From contig JBEWZL010000106.1 of the NCBI GenBank assembly GCA_045837725.1, positions 1 to 64,000 of the forward strand: DNA of 64,000 nucleotides, read 5' to 3'. The position numbers were made by a program, and so were the translations under genes. Origin of the DNA: Vermamoeba vermiformis (Eukaryota > Tubulinea > Echinamoebida). The notes below the pieces were generated by a model. The model was not told the origin of the DNA, made no database searches, and saw only the letters and a list, made by a program, of their open reading frames with translations. Numbering within the stretch: the first letter of the stretch is position 1; the number at the start of each line of letters is the position of its first letter. This document shows, piece after piece, positions 46,452 to 57,261 of this stretch.

Positions 46452-46547
46452 GACAACATGGCCGAGTGGTCTAAGGCGGCAGACTTGAAAGACCTTCGAG
46501 TTATCTGCTGGGGTCTCCCCGCGCAGGTTCAAACCCTGCTGTTGTCG
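46452..46547 (+). tRNA. tRNA-Ser(UGA): tRNA-Ser (UGA) with a 13-base intron
   Basis: Acceptor GACAACA pairs with TGTTGTC (46540-46546), discriminator G at 46547. The D arm reads GGCCGAGTGGTCTAAGGC. The anticodon stem GCAGA (46479-46483) pairs with TCTGC (46504-46508). The loop CTTGAA...A has anticodon TGA at 46486-46488. The intron (46490-46502) sits after position 37, the standard place. The long variable arm (TGGGGTCTCCCCG) is as expected for Ser. The T arm GCAGG-TTCAAAC-CCTGC is perfect. TTTTT at 46553-46557 is the Pol III terminator. Confidence 0.95.
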
Positions 46548-46632
46548 ATACCTTTTTGCCTTCCCCCCCCCCTGGCGCCCCGCACACGAGGGACCGGGGG
46601 CCGGACACCGCTGTTGTCCATACCTTTTTGCC
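46538..46632 (+). repeat. Duplicated tRNA tail flanking a GC-rich insert
   Basis: The last bases of the tRNA with its terminator (46538-46560) recur at 46610-46632 with one mismatch (G to C). Between them lie a run of C (46563-46572) and a GC-rich stretch unlike the AT-rich surroundings. Confidence 0.75.
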
Positions 46633-47002
46633 TCTGGTAGTACCTTCTTGTCCTTTGGACCACATCATGTCCTTGGCTGCATCCACGCACGCGCGTTAAC
46701 CATGTAGAGTCTTTTGCACAACGTTATAATGCTGCAGATAACAGCGATGTAGAATTGGTTGCAGATGCAGATCCGCTTGTAACGTCATGATGGTTTCTGC
46801 CATCATATTCTGGCAATCAGAAGTACTAATGCAAAGAATAGGCGCGCATAATCGTCTGTTGAAATTAATTCTTGTAGAATCCGAGTACGGACAGATCTTC
46901 AAGAAATTTCACAAAAGAATTGGCCCTCAGCAACGATAAAAGCAAAACCGGTTTCGTCGATACTATTCACTCAAAACCTTACCTACGAACACAACTCAAG
47001 TC
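46633..47002. other. Intergenic region
   Basis: No supported gene. Some readings are open on both strands but without good starts or splice context. It should contain the promoter of the Cys-rich protein gene. Confidence 0.4.
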
Positions 47003-47272
47003 ATGGCTTGTCCCGCAGGCGGAGATCACGATTGGACTTTGCAAACCTACACCGAAGAATACTACCCTCCTCATTCTGGCGAGTGGGGCGGTGTTCAATT
47101 CGGTCATCAATGTTGTCATCAATGCGCTGGCCAAGTCAACCTCGGATTCATCAAGGTTGGCGATGGCAGATGTCATGGCGCATGCGGTGGAGTTTGCAAC
47201 TTCACCAAGAAGAGAACAGCTACTAGGGCCTTATGCAAGAAGTGTGGTACTCTCGGCGCTAAAGCCACTTAA
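47003..47272 (+). CDS. Small Cys/His-rich protein (89 residues)
   Basis: One exon, ATG 47003 to TAA 47270, with AATAAA just after (about 47279). Cysteines fall in pairs: C3, C37-C38 and C41 (CCHQC), C57/C61/C65 (CHGACGGVC) and C78/C81 (CKKC), with His at 9, 24, 35, 39, 58, so one or more zinc sites are likely. There is no signal peptide. The codons prefer C or T at the third place (AAC, TTC, TAC, GGC, AAG), the style of a highly expressed gene. The other forward frames are also open here (46920-47297 and 47008-47226) but lack that codon bias or an ATG. I recognise no family. Confidence 0.6.
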   Translation: MACPAGGDHDWTLQTYTEEYYPPHSGEWGGVQFGHQCCHQCAGQVNLGFIKVGDGRCHGACGGVCNFTKKRTATRALCKKCGTLGAKAT

Positions 47273-47522
47273 TATTGTAAATAAAGTCGCTCGTTGAGGC
47301 GAATCCAATAAAACTCGATTTGATGTAATCTGTAGAATCTAGCGAAGATAGTTCTAGACTCGTGATAAGATATTCGGGTAATTCTGTTAATTAGAACTTT
47401 CTGGCTGCCGTTTTGACATTTTTCTTGACAGGCGAAAAGTCGGATGGAAAGTTGCGACAAAAAGTAGTTTATTTTCCGGAACACATTTAAAGCTAAGGCC
47501 ACAGCTCATTGTTTGTATAGCA

Positions 47523-50103
47523 ATGGTCGCTATAATACCCACGTTAGTTGGCCTCGTGGTCGTTTTGATCCTCGCCTTTGTGGTCAAGATGCAGTTGGCC
47601 TTGCGAGGATTCAAGGGCCTCTCACTTATCGGCTGGATGAGGAACAAAAGTAATCCCGTTGATCTTTTTAGCACTATGGTACGCGAGGACCCTGAAGTAA
47701 AGTTCTTGAAGCTGATCTTGCCCGGATTTCCGAGTCTCGTCGCTGTGCACCCCGAATCCGCTAAGGTTAGTCGCATAAAAATATTACCAAATTATTGTGC
47801 ATATTACTGTAGATTTTAATGTTAATATGATCGATTATTTTGCAATTCTGATTTTTTAGCAATTTACTTGTCATCAATCAATGGATTGCCATTCTCATTT
47901 ACCGTTTTTTTATCAATCTATTGCTAATTATTATTATTTAATTTAGTGGGTGCTTTCTCAACCGGATCTATTCGTTAAAAATCAAGTATCGATCAATCCA
48001 AAATTTGACTCGTTGTTTTTACACAATGTAGTCAACGCAAACGGCGAAGAATGGAGGTAATAACAACATATATTATTATCAACCATACTATAGATAATCT
48101 ATCCTTATGTTCGAATATCCAATGAGATTCAAAATCAGATCAGAATTTAACGCGATGAAATCTAAAAGCGTATAATATTTATAATATTGTTAGTTTACTT
48201 ATATATTAATCAGCATATCTATATATTAAATTCGTATTTGCGACCATTTTACCAGGTCACGTAACGCTGTTGTAAAAATCCTGATCATTTTTTCCTAATA
48301 TAGAAAGTTCCGAACGCCGTTAACCCCGCCATTCGCCTTCGATATGGTTAAGGGCTGGGTCGATGACTTTGCATTCTACGCGAAGAGATTGATGAACTAC
48401 TGGCACGAGAAAGTTCGCGAAGGACATCCAACGGTGGATCTGCTCTTTTGGTTGCCTGTGTTTACTTTGGATGTGCTTGGCCACACCGCATTTAGTTATG
48501 ATTTTAAAGCTATTAACTCCGAAAAAGACGAGAACTTAAAGGCACTTCAATATGTCTTGCACGCGTTCGAGGACAAAGTTCAAATGATGATCTTAGTGGT
48601 ACGTGAGCAAATAATTCGTAATTTGATACAGTTTCATGAAATTTATTCCGTATATAGTAATTTAATTACCAACGAAAGTCTCGCAAACTAAGCAAAGAGA
48701 AATTTAAATAATATTTTAAAGATGATCAGATCTAACTATTAGACTAGCTTTATTAATCATAATCGTTATTATAGCTCGAAATGGTCACGAAGATATCATT
48801 AAGCAAGAAATTTGCAAAAGAATGTTTGCGGCTTCAAAATTTCATCGGCAAGATTATCGAGCAGAAGAAAAATGGCGCTGAAAAACCAGATAACTCGCGA
48901 TTGGATATTGTGGATACTATGATTAAGTCTGGATTTACTAACGATGAGGTAAATATAGATTTATATTAACTACTGATTAATTCAACAAAATAGGAAATTT
49001 ACATTTTTGTCAGATCTTACTGTCAAATTCATCTGTGTGACAACAAATGATGTTAATAATAATTATTATATAGATTACTTCGAACGCATTCGTTTTATTC
49101 GTCGCTGGTCATGAAACGACTTCTACGGCTTTGACTTGGATGTTTTATCATCTGGGAACTCATCCTGAAATGCTTCAGCGAGCCATTGACGAAGTTAAAA
49201 CCAATTTGAACGGCAATACTGTCACATACGAAAGCTTTAAACAGGTAAGAAACAATTTGGTCTAAATTTGGATGCATCCGCAAAATCATCCAAAATTGAA
49301 TTTGTTTCTTTTATGAAATTCGCGCTGAATTACCTTCGGAAAAATTGTACCCATTATAGCAACGTTATTAACAATATTTTAGCTGCCGTACATTCAGATG
49401 TTGATTAAAGAAAACATGCGATTGCAACCACCTGCTTCTATGCTTGTTTCGCGCGTGGCTAAAGAAGACACTGAATATGAAGGTCATCGTATTCCTAAAG
49501 GCGTAAGTTATTAACGAACGTTAATGATTCAAATTCATAATCCTATTTTGGATGCGATCCAGTACGCGAACTTGATCAAGTAATTTTAAACTAGAGGTTA
49601 ATAATGACTTCATATATTCCTTACAGACTATGGTCGGTCTTGGAATTAAAGCAATCCATCACCATCCTGGCTTTTACGAGAATCCTGAAGAGTTTAATCC
49701 TGAGCGCTTTGATCCTGCCAAGAAACAACCACATCCGTTCGCCTACTTGCCTTTCTCATTGAAGTCTCGCGCTTGGTATGCATCACTTTTGATTTTAGTT
49801 GCGCTTCATGAATAGTATCTCGTATTTAAAATCTCCTGGGCTCAAAGGAATAATTGCTCAAATTTATCGTCCATTTTTAGCGAATCTTCGGGCAGCATTA
49901 ATTCTTCCTCATGCATCCGCTAACGGTTAAAATTTAGTTTGGGCAATCAATTCTCGTTAGTTGAGCAAACTGTATTCGTTGCAACGTTGTTACAACACTT
50001 CAAGTGGTCGATCGGCGAGTACAAATTACGCGAAGGAATGACTGCGTTGAACGGACCTGCTGTAGCTACTATTAAGTTAGAAGAGCTTAATAATACTAAA
50101 TAA
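47523..50103 (+). CDS. Cytochrome P450
   Basis: Membrane-anchored haem monooxygenase. ATG 47523 gives an N-terminal anchor (IIPTLVGLVVVLILAFVV). Eight exons follow. The I-helix motif is AGHETTSTALTW (exon 5), the K-helix ExxR is in KENMRLQPPA (exon 6), and the meander is FNPERFDPAKK (exon 7). The haem-binding loop is LPFSLKSRACLGNQF; its ligand Cys codon is split by an intron, TG at 49771-49772 joining T after an acceptor at about 49940. The usual Gly three residues after the Phe is Lys here. The C-terminus is VEQTVFVATLLQHFKW and beyond, ending TAA 50101. About 500 residues, normal for the family. The substrate cannot be predicted. Confidence 0.92.
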
Positions 50104-50272
50104 AAAGATTTTTGGTGTTTTAATGAAGCGAATCTGGTTGCGCAAAATTACATCGCAAAATAAATTTGTGTCATCCAGATCCTAGCACGATCTAGTACCT
50201 CCAACAACATCAATATGAGCACTTAACATTATATTTATCTTATTTATTACCAAAACACGAAGTTCAAGGCAG

Positions 50273-53200
50273 ATGACAGAAGCGAAGCAAATCCCTAGTC
50301 TTGTGAAGGCTTGCCTGTCGACAATATCGAAAAATTTAGATTTTTTCGACAATAAAGATGAGAATAAAACGAATTATATTCGTAGAAGGAAATCTACAAC
50401 CGATCCAGAACAAGTTTCAGATGACATAAAGTATCTCATAGTGACGCATCTCAAAGGTATTAATTATATTTTTAATATTCACCATATGATAGACCTATAT
50501 GAAATTTATCACAATCGACCATATACTTCTCAATACAATAAAAATCAAAATTAATAGATTTTTTCTATTTTATTTAGTAAATTCAAATAATGAGATCTTT
50601 GCTTCATATTGTTATTATTGACACATTGGATGATTACAGATACCGGACAGATCACTGATGACGTAATCTCGTCGTTTTTGCCTGGATCGAAACAATTCGT
50701 GGTATTTCAAGAGTGCTTTCATTTCACCGATCGATCTCTATTTACGATCGCATCGCGAGTAGGCCCAAATTTGGTATCATTATTAATCCCCGAATGCGCA
50801 AAGATTACAGGTACAATAGGATCACAGTAATAATTTCGAGGTTGCTAAAATTTCCAAAAATAGACATTGGCATGTGCACTATCGCAAAGGCATGCCCAAA
50901 TTTGGCAAATTTAGACCTAAAAGGTATGTGAAAAATAAAATTCGTTCGTTTTACTGATTTTTCAGGCTGTGGCATGATCACTCATTTTACGGTCCAACAT
51001 TTGGCGCATTACTGCAATTCACTGAAAGAATTAGATCTGACTGATTGCATCGGCATTGATGACGTGGCATTTTGTCACTTGTCACGCATTCCTAACCTCA
51101 GCATATTGAACCTCTCTGAGTGCCAAAGAATTTCATTCAAATTTAACGACATCGAAGAATACAATACGTAAGTTTGTTACTTTCTTTTATTGCCTAATTT
51201 AGAAATATTTACATTTGCAGAGTATTTTCACCGAATGTTAACTTGAAGTCGCTTTGTTTGCGCGGTATTCAACGAGTCAGCGACGAGGCCGTTGAACGAA
51301 TTGTCAATCTGTTCCCTGACATCCGAATATTAGATTTAAGGTATATATAATTAATAGGACTATAGTAGTATTAACTCTACGGTAGCTTTTGTGGCGGACT
51401 TACGGACAGTGCGCTGGTCAGCATCGCAAACTCGCCTCTCGCAAAATTGATTTTTTCACTGAACGTCTGGGGCTCATCGGCCATTACTGACGAAGGTATT
51501 GCCGCACTAACGAAGTAAGTTCATATAGCACTAATGATGATTCTTTGGCTGTCCTGCGGATCCACCAATTTTTCTTAATTCCTAAAATGGAATTTTTTTT
51601 TCAGACCGCACACATCCAAACTCAATTTCAACGTGTTATTCGTCAATAATATATCATGGTAGTATTAATATGATATTAATATTTCATGTAGTGCCTGTCC
51701 TGAGCTCAAAACGTTGTCCATATGTGATTGTCCGAAAGTTACAGAGTCGTCTATCATTCAATTAATAGCGCAATCAAAAAAGTTGAAAACTTTTAATATG
51801 TGGGGGTGCTCGGGAATAAGTAAGGCACAAATAGGATGTGATTACACAATGTTAAATTTTTGAGTTTACCATTTTTTTGATGTTTATTAAACATGTTTAT
51901 ATTATAGGTGGTGTATCAATACAATTGCTACTGCGATATTTTAAAAATTTTGCGGGCCTCGGATTGTCTCACTGTGCACAGATCCAAGATTTTTCACTGA
52001 AGGGCCTCGAGATCAGCACCGAGCTTAGGGTACGTCGGAGACAATAGTAGTCATAATTAATAATAACACTATCATGGTAGTCTATTGAATTAGAAAACTG
52101 TATTGATATTACTAACGCTGGAATCGCCGCGCTGGGCGGAAGTCACTTGCACAGTTTGAACGTGAAGAATTGCAAAAAGTAAGCTCATTTGAGTCATATT
52201 AATCATATTATAATGTCCGACTATTGTATATAGTATTGTGCTTTATATTTGAGTTGATTAATTTATTTATCGTCTAGGTTGACATTTGAAGGCTTGACGA
52301 CGGTTTTGTCGCGCAGCTCAAATATTCGCGCATTGAATATTGGTTCGACGAATTTAAGCGCGGAGGATATTCCGAGCTTAGTATTATATTGCCCGTTCGT
52401 AACCCGCTTGACGCTTTCAGGTAGATCCCGCGTGAAAAAAATTAATTTTTTTTTCGTCGGATGTCTAACGCGATATCATTTCAGGCTTATTAAATTTGAC
52501 CGATGACGGGCTCATTCGAATCATCGATTCGCTGCATCAAAATCTTACGTTGCTAAAGATAGATTATTGTGCCAAGATCACGGACAAATCTTTGAACGCA
52601 ATTTGGACCAAATGCAAAAAATTGACCGAACTTTCAGCCATGTTTTTGGACGATGTCTCAGACCAGGGGTTCGAGGCACTGCAAATGAGCGGAGAAAATA
52701 GCGCCGTACAGCAGCACGAGTATGTGAAACCCTGACACGCGATCTTTGCAAAAATTTTCATTTGACACTTGCCGTTTATGGTAAATTTGATATTGTGCGC
52801 ACTAACGCAATCCAATAGATTTCTAGAACTGGAGACACTATATTTGGGCGCGTGTTTGAAGCTAACCGATGCAGTCTTATTCAAAATCGCCTATTATTGT
52901 CCGAAACTCAAATTGCTGTCGGTACCGTGCTTAAAGGTAATAAAAATCATCCGAAAATTGAAAAGTTTTCCAATATTTAATCGTTTATCATTAATTATTG
53001 CATATATACGATCATCGATTGCTTTAATTTGACTTTTTTCTGTCGTTTACGGACCTTTTTTTATAAACCGGAGTTTTAACCTGGTGGATCTGATAGGAAA
53101 TATCGGATATCAGCTTGTTAAGAATAGCAAAGGACTGTCCTAAGCTACAACACCTAAATATCGCCTATTGTTCGAAAATATCACCAGCAGGTGTAAAGTA

Positions 53201-53728
53201 TATCGTATCGAATTGCGTAAAGTTGAAACATTTGGATCTGGGTGGAGTTGAGGTAATTATTTTTTGTGATCTATTTATAGGAGAATTCATTTGAATATTA
53301 ACGCGTTAATTAATGGTGTACTATTTTAGAATATGACCGATTTATCATTGAATTACATCGGTACACACTGCTATTATTTGAAGGTACGTCTATATCATCA
53401 TAATAATATTACTATTATTTGTCATATCTAACGATTCCTATCGATATTGACCTTAAAATTCTATTTTTAATTCGAATTTTTTTTGGATCCGATCAGACCC
53501 TTGATATTTCGCTGGCGCTTTATTACTCGGAAGATGCGATCATAGATATGGTTCAGAAGTGCATATACTTGTGCATATTAAAGATACGGTACGTTGCGGC
53601 GCTTCCGGTGATTCGTTTTAATGAGTTTTCTTGCCAGGGCAAAAGAAGACCGGTATCGGCTTAGTGAAACGTTTTTTGCGAGATTAAAAGAGATAAGACC
53701 GTATCTCACTATCGAAAAGAATTACTAA
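50273..53728 (+). CDS. Long LRR protein of the cysteine-containing (AMN1/FBXL) type
   Basis: At least fifteen exons read through. The N-terminus (MTEAKQIPSLVKAC) is basic and has no clear F-box. From about residue 85 it has typical 26-residue repeats: CPNLANLDLKGCG, LKELDLTDCIGIDD, LKSLCLRGIQRVSD, LKTLSICDCPKVTE, LTLLKIDYCAKITD, LETLYLGACLKLTD. This is the LRR_CC class seen in FBXL2/20 and AMN1, which recognise substrates of SCF ligases or act as regulators. The final exon (after CAGGGC at about 53639) reads KEDRYRLSETFFARLKEIRP and stops at 53726. A few exon joins between 51.8 and 52.3 kb and 53.0-53.5 kb are uncertain. Confidence 0.8.
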
Positions 53729-54000
53729 TTAGTTCTGTTGAATTGTATATTAATCAGCTGCCAATAATAAAACAAATCGACAAATTAATTAATTCTTGTT
53801 CGGAGATCTCCTAGGTACAAACTTCTGCAACGCTTAGTGCCAGTCTCCTATACTTACCGCGTAGGCATGGTTCGTTACGTATGACTTTCTCGATGTGTGT
53901 CGCACGTGGGGTCTTAATTTTTCTATATTTGGAAATCAACAAAATTACTGCAATATTTTGAGAACGCAGGGTGTTTCATTGAAACTAAATTTTCAACACG

Positions 54001-56845
54001 ATGAAGAGACGAAAGGGATCGTCGACGAACGATCTAATAGACAAAGATGGCTATATTGACAAGGAAAATCGATCTGACGACTCTGACGAGGATTTACGAC
54101 CGGCGAAGAAACAAAAAACGGCCACAAATCATTTTGATAGCCTGCCAGCAGAATTATTAATACATATTTTCAATCTTGCGGATATGGAGCTCAGCGGGTA
54201 AGCAATTTAATAACTATTTTCAGGTCATCTAGAATTTTTTTCATTAATTAAAATATACCGAAAAGAATCAATAATAGTTGTTGTCAATTCAGTCCCTATA
54301 ATACATTTTAAATGTTGGATGCGATAAAATCGCGACAAAAACGACTGTCGTGATCCAGATGGCAAGTTTTACGCGCCAATTTTTATTATCATAGGAGAAG
54401 CCATTCATATAATTTATTCAAGATTGGTAAATATATCACAAACTTGATTTATATACAAGAAGGAAATATACTCTGCTCAGATGTGTTTCGAAAAAGATTT
54501 TCCGAGGCATTTAACCCCTTTGCCAGTCACATCGCTCCAAAAATCAAATTTGTCTATACGAATTCTAACATATGATAATTTACGAGCTTTTAATAGCATC
54601 CAATGAAACTAAATCTTTTTTGTGAACCCAGCGAATACATCCGCTCACATAGGATCCAGCTCGTTTTCCATAATTAGCAATTATTAATTTATGCGCGTAA
54701 TATCTCGCGTGTTACCCTCGGAGAAGAATTAAATACGATTGATTTAAATTCTCCAGTTAAATTAAAGCGTTTTGGCAGATCCAATAATTTTATCCTTTTC
54801 AGGCAAATTTTAAATCATTTGATCAGCAGTAAATCGTGTGTAATTTACTAATAATACAATAATATATTAGATTGGTCATATTAGAACGAGTATGTCAACG
54901 GTGGCGCCAAGAATGTTGGAAAGCAGTTGAAAATTTGACCGTCGTTTCAAAAAGATCCGCGAGTCTATTAACAAAATGCAAACGACTCAAATATTTGCAG
55001 CTTATTAACGTACCAGTAGACACATTAGAAGCAGTTACACAATTAACCCAGTTGATCCAACTATACGTCAAGCAAGGATTTAACAGCCGATTATTGCACA
55101 ATTTAATTCATTTAAAACACTTGCGCGCGCTCTCATTGGTCAAATGCGACGATTTAACGCCCTACAGACTCGCACGTGACATTTCTGCTTTCGTCCACGT
55201 GACTTCGCTAAATTTGGCTCACACGCCAGTAACCAACCACGTGATCGAGAGTATTGGATTATTAACCAGACTGCGCCAGTTAAGTTTCGGATTCAGATCC
55301 GGAATTTTAAATTTTTCACCGGGCACGGAATTAGCGGCCCTAAGTAACTTGACAAACTTAAAGTTACTGTACTGCCACTCCATAGAATTTCAGCAAAGCT
55401 TGGTCTACCTGACAGCACTCCGATCGATCGAAAATTTGTTATTAAAGGCCTGTTCTAGTCTCAATTTTGACGCGACAACGATTGGCCTCAATTGCACGCG
55501 ATTAACGCACATTCAATTCAAGTATTGTACGCAAGGTAAGCACTCTATATTATAGTATTATATACATATATACTACGAGATAAGTATACAGTGTATCGTT
55601 TGTTTATTGGCATTGCAAAGCAACGCGAAATTTTATTTTTATTTTTAAAATTCGAAACATAAACCGGATCTCCTTCACTTCTAGTTAAAATTGTATAAAT
55701 AACACAAGATATATATTAATGGCGTATTAGATAACTATGGTTATCGCTTATAATGACGGATCCGATAAGGAAACTTTTCTTTGTTTAGTTAAATTTGCCC
55801 GGGCTTAACGACGACTTAAAATCCATGAATTAAATCATATTTATTTTATAATTAATTAATGTATAGTTGGTGGCACTCTGCTATTAGCACGAGATTTTCT
55901 TTGCGTTTGCGAAAATTTTTTCTTGATATTGTTTGCCATTATTTTATTGTTTCATGAAAAGCAATCTATCGGAGGTGCTTCGATAACTTAAAACACAGCA
56001 CTATTTTTTATCCCCCCGAATGTCCGATGTCATGAATCAGATCCGATTTAACGCTTTTTTCCATTTTAGGAAGTGCAGCGCTGTCGATCACCACGCTGAG
56101 CTGTCTCAAAGCGATCGAATTGGAAATGTTTCACGGCAACATCGTCGAATTGACACCACTTGTCAATCTGAAGTCTTTGCGAGTATTGGGATCTGGATCA
56201 ACTGTCCGAGCATTGACAAATTTGGAAAAGTTGACAGCACTCCACGCACTGTTTTTAGACACGCCTGGATGCGATTTCCACGGAGTATCGCGTTTGACAG
56301 GTTTGACATATTTGACACTTCGACCTGTCATCTCAGCACCCAACTACTTGCGCGATTTAACCTTATTAGGCGAACTCAACTTTGTTGGTTCCAAAAATAG
56401 CAACCCAAATCACGCTATTCCAAATTTGGTCGATTATTTCACGCACCTCAAAAATCTCCGGTTAATCTCGCTATGGAACTTTCACCCCTTTCCTTTGCAA
56501 CCATTCGCGCGGCTGAGTTCACTGATCGGCTTAGCGCTCGGCGATATCGATCAATTGCCTAAAGAGGAAATAGCGGAAATACTCAAGAACTCGACTCAAA
56601 TTCGCGCCATAAAAATCACGCGGTGTAAAGGCCTGCCAGAAATGACGGCAACGACACGTGGTCTAGTTGACAGCTATTTGACTAATTTGGACAATTTGGA
56701 GGTGTACACTGGCGCTAATAATAACAATAACAATCCTACTGGACCGAATAACGTCGGTGGTGCCAATAACAACAATAACACGGATGTAGCGGAGAACGAA
56801 GCGAACGACAACGAAAACGAGATCAACAATCATCTAATAAACTGA
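54001..56845 (+). CDS. F-box/LRR protein (F-box gene D)
   Basis: Three exons. Exon 1 (54001-54198) is charged (SDDSDEDLRPAKKQK) and starts an F-box (FDSLPAELLIHIFNLADM). A long intron (about 670 bases) follows. Exon 2 (about 54871-55533) completes the F-box (LERVCQRWRQECW) and begins LRRs (LKYLQLINV, LTNLKLLYC). After a second long intron (about 535 bases) exon 3 (about 56069-56845) has more LRRs and a low-complexity Asn-rich tail (GANNNNNNPTG, ANNNNNTDVAE). It stops at TGA 56843. The acidic-KKQK-F-box start matches gene B at 12-13.9 kb, so they are probably paralogues. Asn repeats are common in AT-rich amoebal genomes. Confidence 0.85.
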
Positions 56846-57228
56846 TGGCAGACAAAAGCAAAAAAAAACATCTTTGCAGCGAATCATTGTACTCAGATCT
56901 GACTCTAGCACATTCATTTTGGTCCCTTTCCCGAACGCTCATTCATCGCAAACACCTTGACCACAAAAAAGCTTTGCTAACTAAGCTAGCGCGCTGTCGT
57001 AAGTGTATTTGCATAGGTTCAGATACTCTTAGCAGTCATGTCAGTGCGGCTATTGAAATTCGCAAGATCCTCACAACAAGAAGGTTGACTACAGGTTCTC
57101 CCATAAAACTTCATAGGTCCTTGAATTGTTTTATGGCAGTTAAACTTTGTTTCTTTTTGTTGTTCGTAACAGCAACTGAGAAGGACTTCGAAAAATTTGA
57201 TTGTTTTATTTACAAAAAAGCGCTGTAA
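56845..57228 (+). CDS. Doubtful 127-codon reading overlapping the F-box stop
   Basis: ATG at 56845-56847 shares its A with the TGA of the upstream gene (TGATG). It stays open to 57228 with basic, Cys-containing sequence and no domain I know (ARCRKCICIGSDTL in the middle). It may be a 3' UTR that happens to be open, or a separate coding unit translated after reinitiation. It ends 34 bases before the convergent hydrolase-like gene. Confidence 0.25.
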   Translation: MADKSKKKHLCSESLYSDLTLAHSFWSLSRTLIHRKHLDHKKALLTKLARCRKCICIGSDTLSSHVSAAIEIRKILTTRRLTTGSPIKLHRSLNCFMAVKLCFFLLFVTATEKDFEKFDCFIYKKAL

Positions 57229-57261
57229 TTACATTTAAATTAAATATTATTCGCATGAATC

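Noticed and set aside
46560-46612. GC-rich patch as a foreign or contaminant segment
   Set aside because: Flanked by the duplicated tRNA tail, so it is part of the local duplication rather than a join.
46920-47297. 125-codon reading overlapping the Cys-rich gene
   Set aside because: It begins at TTG, not ATG, and lacks the third-base C/T preference of the 47003 frame. It stays a weak alternative.
56020-56400. 126-codon reading within exon 3 of F-box gene D
   Set aside because: Shadow of the LRR frame; crosses the intron/exon border with no splice logic.
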